A DNA stretch of 64,000 nt from Chloroflexota bacterium (GTDB lineage: Bacteria; Chloroflexota; UBA6077; CF-72): NCBI GenBank assembly GCA_016191465.1, contig JACPOP010000020.1:75888-139887 (forward strand). The letters are read 5' to 3'. Below, piece by piece: positions 49,944-57,716 of the stretch. How positions within the stretch are numbered: position 1 is the stretch's first letter; each line of letters starts with the position of its first letter. A model generated the notes under the pieces. The model saw nothing but the letters and a program-made list of their open reading frames with translations. It had not been told where the DNA came from and did no database searches. Made by a program: the position numbers and the translations under genes.

Positions 49944-51248
49944 ATGAAGTCGAGATTTGCAGGGGTTCTGTCCGTATCAATCATGCTGGTAACAGCGTGC
50001 GCGCCGGCCGCGCCGCCACCCGCCACCACGGCGCCGGCCGCGCCACCCACCGCCGCACCGGCCGCCAAGCCCACCACGGCCCCGGCCACCACGGCGCCGG
50101 CGCCGGCCGCGGCGCAGCCCAGCGCGGCACCCGCCTCGCCGGTCGCGGCCAAGCCGTCCCCCCAGCCGGCGGCGCCAAGCCCCGCGGCCGCGGCGGCAGG
50201 TGCCACGGCCGTCAAGCCTGCTGCCGCCGACGACTGGACCGCGGTCGTGGCCGCCGCCAAGCGCGAGGGCAAGCTGTCGATCGTCGCACCCCCGGGCAGC
50301 GACGTGCGGGACGCGCTGACCAACGCCTTCCAGAAGGCGTACCCGGAAATCAAGCTGGATTACACCGCGCTCTCCGGGAGCCAGGTGGGGCCCAAGGTCA
50401 TTGCCGAACAGGGCGCCGGACAGTTTCTGAATGACGTGCTCATCGCCGGCGCCGGCGGGATCAACACGACCCTGACACCCGCCAACGTGCTCGCCCCCAT
50501 CGAGCCGTGGCTGACGGGGCCGAACACCCGCGACACCTCCATGTGGCGCGGCGGAGCGATCATGCTGACGGATCCCAGCACGCGCCAGGACATCGTCTTC
50601 AACAACGCCGCGGAAGCGGCCTTCATCTACGCGCCGGACCAGGTCAACCCGGCCGAGATCAAGAGCTGGAAGGACGTCCTCAACCCGAAATTCAAGGGCA
50701 AGATCGCTATCGGCAACCTCCGGCAGGGCGGGGCCGCGGTCTTCACGGTCATGTGGTACACCGACCCAACGCTGGGCCAGGGGTTCCTGCGTGACCTGTT
50801 CGTGGGCCAGGACATCGCCGTGTTCCAGGAGGACAAGCAGATCATCGACGGCGTTGCCCGCGGCCGGTACGCCATTGGCATCGGCGCCAGCAGCACGTTG
50901 GTGGAGGAGGCCATCCGGACCGGCCTGCCCATCAAGCCGTTCGATGGCAGCGTGATGGCGGAAGGCACCATTCTGTCGGCCGGGAATGCCACGGTCGCGG
51001 TGTTCCGCAATACGCCGAATCCGAATGCCACCAAGGTCTACCTGGACTGGCTGCTCTCGAAGGACGGCCAGTACGAGTGGAGCAAGACGCAGCGGACCGC
51101 GAGCCTGCGGACGGACGTGCCGACCGATGCGGTCGTGGATTACTCCATTCCGAAGCCGGGTGTGAAGTACTTCCCCGGCTACGGCGAGGACTACATCCGC
51201 AACTCACGGGTCGCGTTCCCCTTCGTCGACACCATCACGCCGAAGTAG
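49944..51248 (+). CDS. ABC transporter substrate-binding lipoprotein, copy 4
   Basis: The 434-residue lipoprotein begins at ATG 49944 with AGGGAG upstream, has lipobox VTAC and a linker of nearly the same composition as copy 2. The fold includes AAKREGKLSIVAPPGSDVRD, GPNTRDTSMWRGGAIMLTDP, VLNPKFKGKIAIGNLRQGGA and KVYLDWLLSKDGQYEWSKT. It matches copy 2 closely over its whole length. Differences cluster in the linker and in the loops around 100-130. A hairpin ends the unit. Like copy 2 it has no transporter gene beside it. Confidence 0.9.
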   Translation: MKSRFAGVLSVSIMLVTACAPAAPPPATTAPAAPPTAAPAAKPTTAPATTAPAPAAAQPSAAPASPVAAKPSPQPAAPSPAAAAAGATAVKPAAADDWTAVVAAAKREGKLSIVAPPGSDVRDALTNAFQKAYPEIKLDYTALSGSQVGPKVIAEQGAGQFLNDVLIAGAGGINTTLTPANVLAPIEPWLTGPNTRDTSMWRGGAIMLTDPSTRQDIVFNNAAEAAFIYAPDQVNPAEIKSWKDVLNPKFKGKIAIGNLRQGGAAVFTVMWYTDPTLGQGFLRDLFVGQDIAVFQEDKQIIDGVARGRYAIGIGASSTLVEEAIRTGLPIKPFDGSVMAEGTILSAGNATVAVFRNTPNPNATKVYLDWLLSKDGQYEWSKTQRTASLRTDVPTDAVVDYSIPKPGVKYFPGYGEDYIRNSRVAFPFVDTITPK

Positions 51249-51267
51249 TGGCCAATTGACCCTGGGC

Positions 51268-51312
51268 GATCATCTCACCACGCACGGCGACCCGGCGTGT
51301 GGTGAGATGATC
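51268..51312 (+). terminator. Hairpin terminator after substrate-binding protein 4
   Basis: A perfect 14-bp inverted repeat (GATCATCTCACCAC / GTGGTGAGATGATC) with a 17-base loop begins 20 bases after the stop codon. Confidence 0.65.
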
Positions 51313-51379
51313 CTCCCGCCGACGGTTCGGCCGGATGCCTGGCCTGACTGGTACCCTCAACAGACTGGACGCTAGCTGC

Positions 51380-52282
51380 ATGCCAGAGGCATATTTCACC
51401 ACCCCGCCACGGGCGCGCCTGATGCTCCTGGAGCTCCTCGGCAACCCGGCCGAAGGGGGCGAACGCGGCGGCGTTCGATTGGCAGCGCTCGTGCAGCTCG
51501 CCGCCGACCTGGGGATCAGCGACATGGCCCTCCGTTCGGCGAAGGTTCGCCTGGCGCAGGGCGGGCTCCTGACGCTGGTTCGCCGGGGCCGCGAAAGTCT
51601 GTACGAGCTCACCGAGCGAGGCCGCCAGGAGGCGGAACGGCAGCGGCAGCGCCTGTTTACGCCCACCGAGGCGTGGTGGGATGGCGCGTGGTACGTCGTG
51701 GTCCTGAGTGTCCCGGAGGCGCGCCGGGATATCCGGGACCGCATGCGAAAAGAGCTTTCCTGGATGGGGTTTGGGTCACCGTCCAGCGGGCTTTACATCA
51801 GCCCACATGATGGTCGGGCGCAGGCCGTGGAGCTTGCTCGCGAGCTCGATGCCGTCGCGTATATCCAGGCCTACCGGGCCCAAGCGTCTTGGCCCGAGAA
51901 CCCACGCGAGCTGGTAGCACGAGCGTGGGGTAATCTCAGCGACGTCAACGCTCGGTACGGAGTCTTCCTGGACAGATTCGCGGCTCGGCTGGTGCGTTGC
52001 CGATCCGAAGCCGCGGCGGGTCAGCTTGCAGACCGAGACGCCTTCCGTCTTCAGTTTGCACTGACGACACAGTACCGCCATTGTTTGTACGAAGATCCGG
52101 ACCTGCCTCTCGATCTCCTCCCGGCGGCCTGGAATGGCGTCGCGGCTCGCCTGCTGTTTCGGGAGTTTCACGGGCTTGTGAACCCCGGCGCATTGCGTTA
52201 CTTCGATGCGGTCAGCGAGGGGCTGGCGAGTGAGGCGGAGTCGCGGCCGCGGTCCAGCGCGCCTGTCATCGCCGCTGCTTGA
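51380..52282 (+). CDS. PaaX-like transcriptional regulator 2
   Basis: ATG 51380 is chosen because it leaves ten residues before RARLMLLELLG, the same distance as in PaaX-like 1; an in-frame ATG at 51335 is also possible. The 300-residue protein has the winged helix (LAALVQLAADLGISDMALRS, LTLVRRGRESLYELTERG), the PaaX core (WWDGAWYVVVLSVPEARRDI, RKELSWMGFGSPSSGLYIS) and the tail LPLDLLPAAWNGVAARLLF. It is a clear paralogue of PaaX-like 1. No copy of the repeated operator lies in its own upstream region. An LLM oxidoreductase follows, as with the first copy. Confidence 0.84.
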   Translation: MPEAYFTTPPRARLMLLELLGNPAEGGERGGVRLAALVQLAADLGISDMALRSAKVRLAQGGLLTLVRRGRESLYELTERGRQEAERQRQRLFTPTEAWWDGAWYVVVLSVPEARRDIRDRMRKELSWMGFGSPSSGLYISPHDGRAQAVELARELDAVAYIQAYRAQASWPENPRELVARAWGNLSDVNARYGVFLDRFAARLVRCRSEAAAGQLADRDAFRLQFALTTQYRHCLYEDPDLPLDLLPAAWNGVAARLLFREFHGLVNPGALRYFDAVSEGLASEAESRPRSSAPVIAAA

Positions 52283-52311
52283 GATCCCGCGTTCAGCGCA
52301 TCCCACCGCCC

Positions 52312-53451
52312 ATGAAGCAGCCCGGCGGCATACGATTTGGCATTAACTTCGTGCCCACGGTGGGCCCCGAAGAGCGGAGCGCCGCGCGCTACTTTGACGA
52401 GTCCTTGAACCTCGCAGCGCGGGCCGAAGCGCTGGGGCTCGGCTCAGCGCGGATCACCGAGCACTACTTCTACGATTACGGCGGCTACTGCCCCGACCCT
52501 GTCACGTTCCTCAGTGCGCTCGCCCAGCGCACGACGCGGATGCGCTTGTGCACCGCGGGTGTTACCCCCGCGTTCTCACATCCGATCAGGATCGCCAGCC
52601 AACTGGCGATGCTCGACAACCTGTCCCACGGAAGGTTGGATGCTGGATTCGCGCGCGGATTCGTCCCGCATGAATTCGACGCGTTTGGGGTCGCACTCGA
52701 GGAGAGTCGGAGCCGTTTCGAGGAAGGAGTCAGCGCCATCACCTGGCTGTGGACGCAGCCAGAGGCAACCTGGCGCGGGCGCTACCATGCCTTCGGACCG
52801 GTGCGGCTTCTCCCCCTGCCCTACCAGCAGCCGCATCCTCCTATCTGGGTGGTGACCACGTTCTCACCGGAGCTCTTCGAATGGTCGGGGCGCAATGGGT
52901 ATCACCTGATGGCTGTGCCGTACATCTCGACGCACGAGAATACGGCGAACCTGGTGGGGATTTACCGTCGAGCCTGGGAGGCCGCCGGCCACCGCCGTGG
53001 CGCGGAGCAGGTTCAACTGAGCCTGCATTGCTATATCGCCGAAGATGGAGCCACCGCCCGTCGTGAGGCAAAGCGCTACTACGAGGAGTACACCACCAAG
53101 TTGCTCCAGGCAGTGGGCGCGTGGAGCAGCCGCCGCGTAGCGGCGTATGCCGGGTATCAGAACCTCGGCCGAGCCATTGAGGCGAACGCGTACGAAGGCG
53201 TGCTTCGGGAGACGAAGGCGCTGATTGGGAGCCCACGGGAGATCGTGGAGCAGGTCGCCTACCTGCGGGGCTGGTACGGAGACTTCGAGGCGAGCTTGCA
53301 GTTCAACTTCGCCAGCGTTCCCGACGACGCCGCGCACCGATCGTTAGAGTTGCTGGGCACCGCTGTTCTGCCCGCGCTTCGCGAGCAAGGGCTGACAACC
53401 AGCCTGGACGGGAGCGCACCGCCAGGGCCGAACCGCCCGAGAGGGTGTTGA
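52312..53451 (+). CDS. LLM class flavin-dependent oxidoreductase, linked to PaaX-like gene 2
   Basis: The 379-residue luciferase-like protein starts at ATG 52312; an in-frame TTG at 52279 overlaps the regulator stop but adds only 11 residues. Landmarks are GIRFGINFVPTVGPEERSA, ARITEHYFYDYGGYCPDPVTF, QLAMLDNLSHGRLDAGFARG and QPHPPIWVVTTFSPELFEWS. The late IGSPREIVEQVAYLRGWYGD closes the barrel. The EHY loop resembles the EHH of the enzyme at 48618. It sits between the regulator and the second Mo-hydroxylase operon. Confidence 0.85.
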   Translation: MKQPGGIRFGINFVPTVGPEERSAARYFDESLNLAARAEALGLGSARITEHYFYDYGGYCPDPVTFLSALAQRTTRMRLCTAGVTPAFSHPIRIASQLAMLDNLSHGRLDAGFARGFVPHEFDAFGVALEESRSRFEEGVSAITWLWTQPEATWRGRYHAFGPVRLLPLPYQQPHPPIWVVTTFSPELFEWSGRNGYHLMAVPYISTHENTANLVGIYRRAWEAAGHRRGAEQVQLSLHCYIAEDGATARREAKRYYEEYTTKLLQAVGAWSSRRVAAYAGYQNLGRAIEANAYEGVLRETKALIGSPREIVEQVAYLRGWYGDFEASLQFNFASVPDDAAHRSLELLGTAVLPALREQGLTTSLDGSAPPGPNRPRGC

Positions 53452-53470
53452 GATGCACACCCGGCAGGAT

Positions 53471-53480
53471 CACGGTCGTG
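53471..53480 (+). promoter_or_regulatory. Putative regulon operator, site 10, ahead of Mo-hydroxylase operon 2
   Basis: CACGGTCGTG lies 86 bases before the FAD-subunit start codon. TTGAGA at 53448-53453 could be a -35 element, in which case the site would cover the -10 position. No convincing -10 is visible. Confidence 0.5.
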
Positions 53481-53565
53481 TAGGATACGAATCGATGTAT
53501 CGCAGTGGAGCTCCGGCGGCTCCCGTCGACGCTGTGCCTGGGGTGAGGGAGACGGGAGGAAGGGT

Positions 53566-54456
53566 GTGAAGCCACCGCGATTTGAATACTTCAGCCCCCG
53601 CTCTTTGAGTGAGACGGTGGCGATCCTGGCCGAGCATGGCGATGGGGCAAAGGTTCTTGCCGGCGGCCAGAGCTTGCTCCCGCTCCTGAACATGCGCCTG
53701 GCGCGGCCGTCCGTGCTCGTCGACATCAATCGCGTGAGCCGACTTGATACCGTGCGGCCCCACGGCACAGGGGGGGTGGCGATCGGTGCAACGGTGCGCC
53801 AGCGAAGTCTCCACGGAGACCCCACCCTCCTCGACCGCCTCCCGATCCTCGGCACGGCGTCGCAGTTCATCGGTCATCAGCAGATCCGAAGCCGGGGGAC
53901 CATCTGCGGGAGCCTGGCGCACGCCGATCCCGCTGCTGAGCTGCCTGCCCTGGCGGTAGCGCTCGAAGCCGAGATGGTGGCGAGCAGCGCCAGCGGTGAG
54001 CGGGTGCTTCCAGCCGCCGACTTCTTCGTCGATTATTTGACGACCGTCCTCGAGCCAACCGAGGTGCTCACCGAGGTGCGGTTTCCGGGACCGCCGGCCG
54101 GGATGCGCTGGGCCTTCCTGGAGATGAGCCGCCGCCACGGAGACTTCGCCCTGGCGGGCGTCGTGGCAGGGTTGAGCACGAGCGACGATGGAAGCTCCAT
54201 CAAGGCAGCGCGTCTGGTAGTTTTCGGTGTCGCCGGGACGCCGGTCCGAGCCTCGGCCGTCGAAGCAGCGCTCGTCGGGCAGCCGCCCACGGACAGCGTG
54301 TTGACGGATGCGGCCGCCGAGGCGACCCGCCTGCTGGATCCGCCGGCCGACGTCCACGGATCTGGCGCGTATCGGCGCGCGCTCGCCCAAACCCTTACGG
54401 TGCGGGCACTCCAGGCATGCCGTGAGAGCCACGGCACCGCGGAACCAGCGACGTAG
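53566..54456 (+). CDS. Molybdenum hydroxylase FAD-binding subunit, operon 2
   Basis: The 296-residue protein mirrors the FAD subunit of operon 1: VLAGGQSLLPLLNMRLARPS, IRSRGTICGSLAHADPAAEL and a C-terminal SGAYRRALAQTLTVRAL. GGGAGGAAGG just before GTG 53566 gives a good start. The two FAD subunits are clearly related, but identity appears moderate, so the operons diverged in substrate long ago. It begins the second medium-small-large hydroxylase operon and is followed by the iron-sulfur subunit 14 bases later. Confidence 0.92.
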   Translation: MKPPRFEYFSPRSLSETVAILAEHGDGAKVLAGGQSLLPLLNMRLARPSVLVDINRVSRLDTVRPHGTGGVAIGATVRQRSLHGDPTLLDRLPILGTASQFIGHQQIRSRGTICGSLAHADPAAELPALAVALEAEMVASSASGERVLPAADFFVDYLTTVLEPTEVLTEVRFPGPPAGMRWAFLEMSRRHGDFALAGVVAGLSTSDDGSSIKAARLVVFGVAGTPVRASAVEAALVGQPPTDSVLTDAAAEATRLLDPPADVHGSGAYRRALAQTLTVRALQACRESHGTAEPAT

Positions 54457-54470
54457 AAACGGACGAAGGC

Positions 54471-54974
54471 ATGGCAGTACGACAGACGGTACGAGTGCGG
54501 GTGAATGGGCTCGAGCGGGTGGCGGAAACCGACGTGCGCCGCACCCTCGTGGATTTTCTCCGCGAGGACCTGGGATTGACCGGCACCCACGTTGGCTGCG
54601 AGCACGGCGTGTGCGGCGCCTGCACCGTGCTCATGGGTGGCCAAGCAGTGCGCGCCTGCATCATGCTTGCCGTTCAAGCGGATGGAGCGGAGCTCCTGAC
54701 GGTTGAGGGCCTTGCCTCGCCTGATGGCACGCTGCACCCGATTCAGGAGGCATTCCGCGAGAAGCACGGACTGCAGTGTGGATTCTGTACCCCGGGAATC
54801 CTCATGACCACGTGCGAGTTGCTGGCATCAACCCCTTCGCCCAGCACGGAGGAGATCAAGGACTGGCTTTCGGGCCACCTGTGCCGCTGCACCGGGTACC
54901 AGCAAATCATCGAGTCAATCCAGCTGGCCGCGACGCGCATGGCGTCCGATCAGATGGTACTGAGCGCCCAGTAG
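54471..54974 (+). CDS. Molybdenum hydroxylase 2Fe-2S subunit, operon 2
   Basis: The 167-residue protein has the ferredoxin-type site [22 protein letters not shown] and the helical-domain site QCGFCTPG with [10 protein letters not shown], the full set of eight Cys. It lacks the long tail seen in operon 1. Its role is electron transfer between the molybdopterin and FAD subunits. The large-subunit gene follows 24 bases downstream. Confidence 0.94.
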   Translation: MAVRQTVRVRVNGLERVAETDVRRTLVDFLREDLGLTGTHVGCEHGVCGACTVLMGGQAVRACIMLAVQADGAELLTVEGLASPDGTLHPIQEAFREKHGLQCGFCTPGILMTTCELLASTPSPSTEEIKDWLSGHLCRCTGYQQIIESIQLAATRMASDQMVLSAQ

Positions 54975-54998
54975 CGCTGTGGCGACGAGGATCCCCGC

Positions 54999-57431
54999 GT
55001 GAACGCCAACCCGCTTTCTGAGCTTCCGCAGCATCAGCTCCCGATCTCCCAGCCACGGTACGTAGGGCAGGATGTCCCGCGGATCGAGGACCCGCTCCTC
55101 CTGACCGGTCGTGCCGAGTTCGGGGACAACATCCATAAAACCGGGATGCTGCACGCTGCCATCCTCCGTAGCCCCTATGCCCATGCCCGCATTCGTGGCA
55201 TCGACACGTCGCGCGCCGAGGCGCTCCCGGGGGTCGCCGCCGTGCTGGTGGGCGCGGAGGTCAAGGCGCAATCGCGTCCTGTGTTTGGGATCCCGGAGGG
55301 CTGGACGGGTCACGCGCTCGCGGTAGAGAAGACCCACTGGGCGGGCGAGCCCGTGGCCATCGTGGCGGCCGAGGACCGCTACGTGGCCGAGGACGCGCTG
55401 GAGTTGATCGAGGTCGACTACGAGCCCCTTGAGCCGATGGTCAACGCCCTCGAAGCCGCGGATGGCAAGGGCCCGGTGGTCCTCGAGGGCAAGGACACCA
55501 ACGTCATGTACGCCCGCAAGTTCACGTTCGGCGACGTGGACACGGCCTTTGCCGAAGCAGACCTGGTGGTGAACGAAGATTCCCGCTGGCATCGGTCCGC
55601 GGGCAACCCGATCGAAACGTGCGTGTGTATTGCGCGATGGGACCCGTTCGACCAGTCGCTGACGCTCGAAGGCAGCCACCGCTCGCCGCTGCTGGTGATG
55701 CCCGCGCTGGTGGGTGCGCTGGGCCTCTCCCCAACGCAAATTCGTATTTACACCTCGCCACTGGGCGGGAGCTTCGGGGTCAAGACGTTCGCTCGCTACG
55801 TCATCTTACTCTCGCTCCTGGCGAAAAAGCTCGGCGGGCGCCCTGTCAAGTGGACCGAAGATCGGATCGAGCACCTGGCGGGCAATAGCAGCCACGCCTG
55901 GGACCGCCACCACAACGCGGCGATGGCCGTGCGTCAGGACGGCACCATCACGGCTGTGCGCATTCGCGCGATGGACGATTTCGGAGCGTTCGGCGAGTGG
56001 CTCGGCGTCGGTCAGATTGTGAAGCCGATCACCATCTTTCCAGGCTGCTACCGGATCCCGGCGTACGAGTACGACTGCGCCGCGGTCCTCACGAACAAGG
56101 TTCCCCAGGGCCCGTACCGTGGCTTCGGCCTGCCGTCCCATTACTGGGTCCTGGAGCAGCTTGTCGACCTGGCCGCCGAGAAGTTGGGGATGGACCGCGC
56201 CGAGATCCGGCGGAAGAACTTCATCCGCCGGGACGAGTTCCCGTACACAATCCCCTCGGGGAACGTGTACGACAGCGGTGACTACGAGGCTGGCCTGGAC
56301 CTGCTCCTGGAGAAGGCTGACTACGCGGCTCTTAAGGAGCAACAGGCGGCGGCGCGGAAGCAGGGCCGGCTGGTGGGGCTGAGCGTCGTGACGAGCATCG
56401 AGCCAGGGCTCACCGGCACGCCGATGCTCGGACTGCTCTCGCCGCGCATGTTCAGCCGGACGTCCTCACCCGAAGGCATGGCCCTTCGGATGGACGGTTT
56501 CGGCAAGATGATCGCCCAGGTGGGGTTCCCCTGGGGCGGCCAATCGCAGCACACCTTCGTGCGCCAGATCCTGGCGGACTACTTCGCGGTAAAGGCGGAG
56601 GACGTTCAGGTCGTGGTGGCCGATAGCTCGACCATGCAGCCTGGCATGGGGCCCGTGTCGAGTCGGATCGCGGTGGCGCTGGGCGGTGCCGTCGTTGGTG
56701 CCGCGAAGCTGCTGGCCGAGAAGCTCGGGCGGGTGGCCGCGGTGATGCTTGAAGCCGATCCTGGCGATGTGGAGCTGAAGGACGGCGCGTTTCAGGTGCG
56801 CGGGGCGCCCGCGCGGTCCGCCCCGGTACCGCAGGTCGCGGGCTTCATGCTGGCGCGCGCGGACAAGCTCCCGGAGGGCGTAGATGGAAACCCGGAGGTG
56901 AGCTTCGTCTGGAACCCGCCGGACCACTACCTGGCCGATGAACAGGGTCGCTCGCACTACGGCGTCACGGCGACCAGCGCCGTGCACCTGTGCATGCTGG
57001 AGGTAGATCATGGAACCGGTCAGGTAGAGATTCTGCGCTACGTCATGGTCGACGACTGTGGCGTCCGGTTGAACCCCAGCGTGGTGCGCGGCCAGTTGCT
57101 GGGCTCGCTTGCGCAGGGGCTGGGGAACGCCCTGTACGAGGAATACGTCTATGACGACCAGGGGCAGCTTCTGACCACGACGTACATGGACTACCTGATG
57201 CCGACAGTCATGGAGGTGCCAGTGGTGGAGGAGTACGAGCAGTGCACGCCGTCTCCGGTGACGTCGCTCGGTCAGAAAGGCGTGGGTGAAGGGGCCTTGC
57301 ACACGACGCCCGCCGCGGTGCGGTGCGCGATCAACGATGCGCTGCATCCCCTCGGCGTACACATCGCCGAAGCGCCGGCGACGCCATTCCGCATCTGGTC
57401 AGCGCTCCAGGCTGCCGCGACGTCACCCTAA
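54999..57431 (+). CDS. Molybdenum hydroxylase large subunit, operon 2
   Basis: The 810-residue protein starts at GTG 54999 with GAGG eight bases before it. It has QDVPRIEDPLLLTGRAEFGD, AILRSPYAHARIRGI, the cofactor loop TSPLGGSFGVKTFARYVI (variant of GGGFGxK) and PQGPYRGFGLPSHYWVLE, close to the substrate-channel loop of hydroxylases. Late residues LGQKGVGEGALHTTPAAVRCAI include the catalytic Glu. The Gly-rich loop reads GGSFG instead of GGGFG, and there is no CODH-type Cys loop. It is probably a hydroxylase of an aromatic or heteroaromatic acid. Together with operon 1 it gives the region two different Mo enzymes. Confidence 0.9.
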   Translation: MNANPLSELPQHQLPISQPRYVGQDVPRIEDPLLLTGRAEFGDNIHKTGMLHAAILRSPYAHARIRGIDTSRAEALPGVAAVLVGAEVKAQSRPVFGIPEGWTGHALAVEKTHWAGEPVAIVAAEDRYVAEDALELIEVDYEPLEPMVNALEAADGKGPVVLEGKDTNVMYARKFTFGDVDTAFAEADLVVNEDSRWHRSAGNPIETCVCIARWDPFDQSLTLEGSHRSPLLVMPALVGALGLSPTQIRIYTSPLGGSFGVKTFARYVILLSLLAKKLGGRPVKWTEDRIEHLAGNSSHAWDRHHNAAMAVRQDGTITAVRIRAMDDFGAFGEWLGVGQIVKPITIFPGCYRIPAYEYDCAAVLTNKVPQGPYRGFGLPSHYWVLEQLVDLAAEKLGMDRAEIRRKNFIRRDEFPYTIPSGNVYDSGDYEAGLDLLLEKADYAALKEQQAAARKQGRLVGLSVVTSIEPGLTGTPMLGLLSPRMFSRTSSPEGMALRMDGFGKMIAQVGFPWGGQSQHTFVRQILADYFAVKAEDVQVVVADSSTMQPGMGPVSSRIAVALGGAVVGAAKLLAEKLGRVAAVMLEADPGDVELKDGAFQVRGAPARSAPVPQVAGFMLARADKLPEGVDGNPEVSFVWNPPDHYLADEQGRSHYGVTATSAVHLCMLEVDHGTGQVEILRYVMVDDCGVRLNPSVVRGQLLGSLAQGLGNALYEEYVYDDQGQLLTTTYMDYLMPTVMEVPVVEEYEQCTPSPVTSLGQKGVGEGALHTTPAAVRCAINDALHPLGVHIAEAPATPFRIWSALQAAATSP

Positions 57432-57535
57432 CGTTCGTAGAAGTACCGTCGGGGCGCGCCCGAGCTTTGTAGCTCCTCGTTCAGCCAGCGAACCCCGTAA
57501 CGTGCGATGTTCGCTCCACCCCGGCATTTGGCACA

Positions 57536-57551
57536 TCAGGTCACGACCTGA
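57536..57551. repeat. Inverted repeat TCAGGTC-AC-GACCTGA
   Basis: Seven-base arms flank two central bases, in the spacer between the hydroxylase operon and tRNA-Leu. It shares the CACGAC core with the regulon site but differs beyond it. It could be an operator or the end of the tRNA transcript. Confidence 0.4.
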
Positions 57552-57582
57552 CGTTGTTTGTCGTGCAGAAACGTGCAGCCGG

Positions 57583-57665
57583 TGCCGAGAGAGGGACTCG
57601 AACCCTCACGGGGTTACCCCCACGCGTTTTTGAGACGCGAGCGTCTGCCATTCCGCCACCCCGGC
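57583..57665 (-). tRNA. tRNA-Leu (anticodon CAA)
   Basis: The minus strand folds as a class II tRNA: acceptor GCCGGGG/TCTCGGC with two G-U pairs, anticodon stem CGCGT/ACGCG around loop CTCAAAA (anticodon CAA), a variable arm TGGGGGTAACCCCGT, and T arm GAGGGTTCGAGTCCCTC. The 3' CCA is not encoded. Confidence 0.93.
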
Positions 57666-57716
57666 TGGTGAGCGCCGCCATTCTACCCCGGACCATGAAC
57701 GGTCCGACGCGGGGCG

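Noticed and set aside
50000-50220. GCC/CCG-rich repeats in the binding-protein linkers as a mobile repeat
   Set aside because: They encode the Ala/Pro/Thr linker after the lipobox in each copy and follow codon structure, so they are low-complexity protein sequence.
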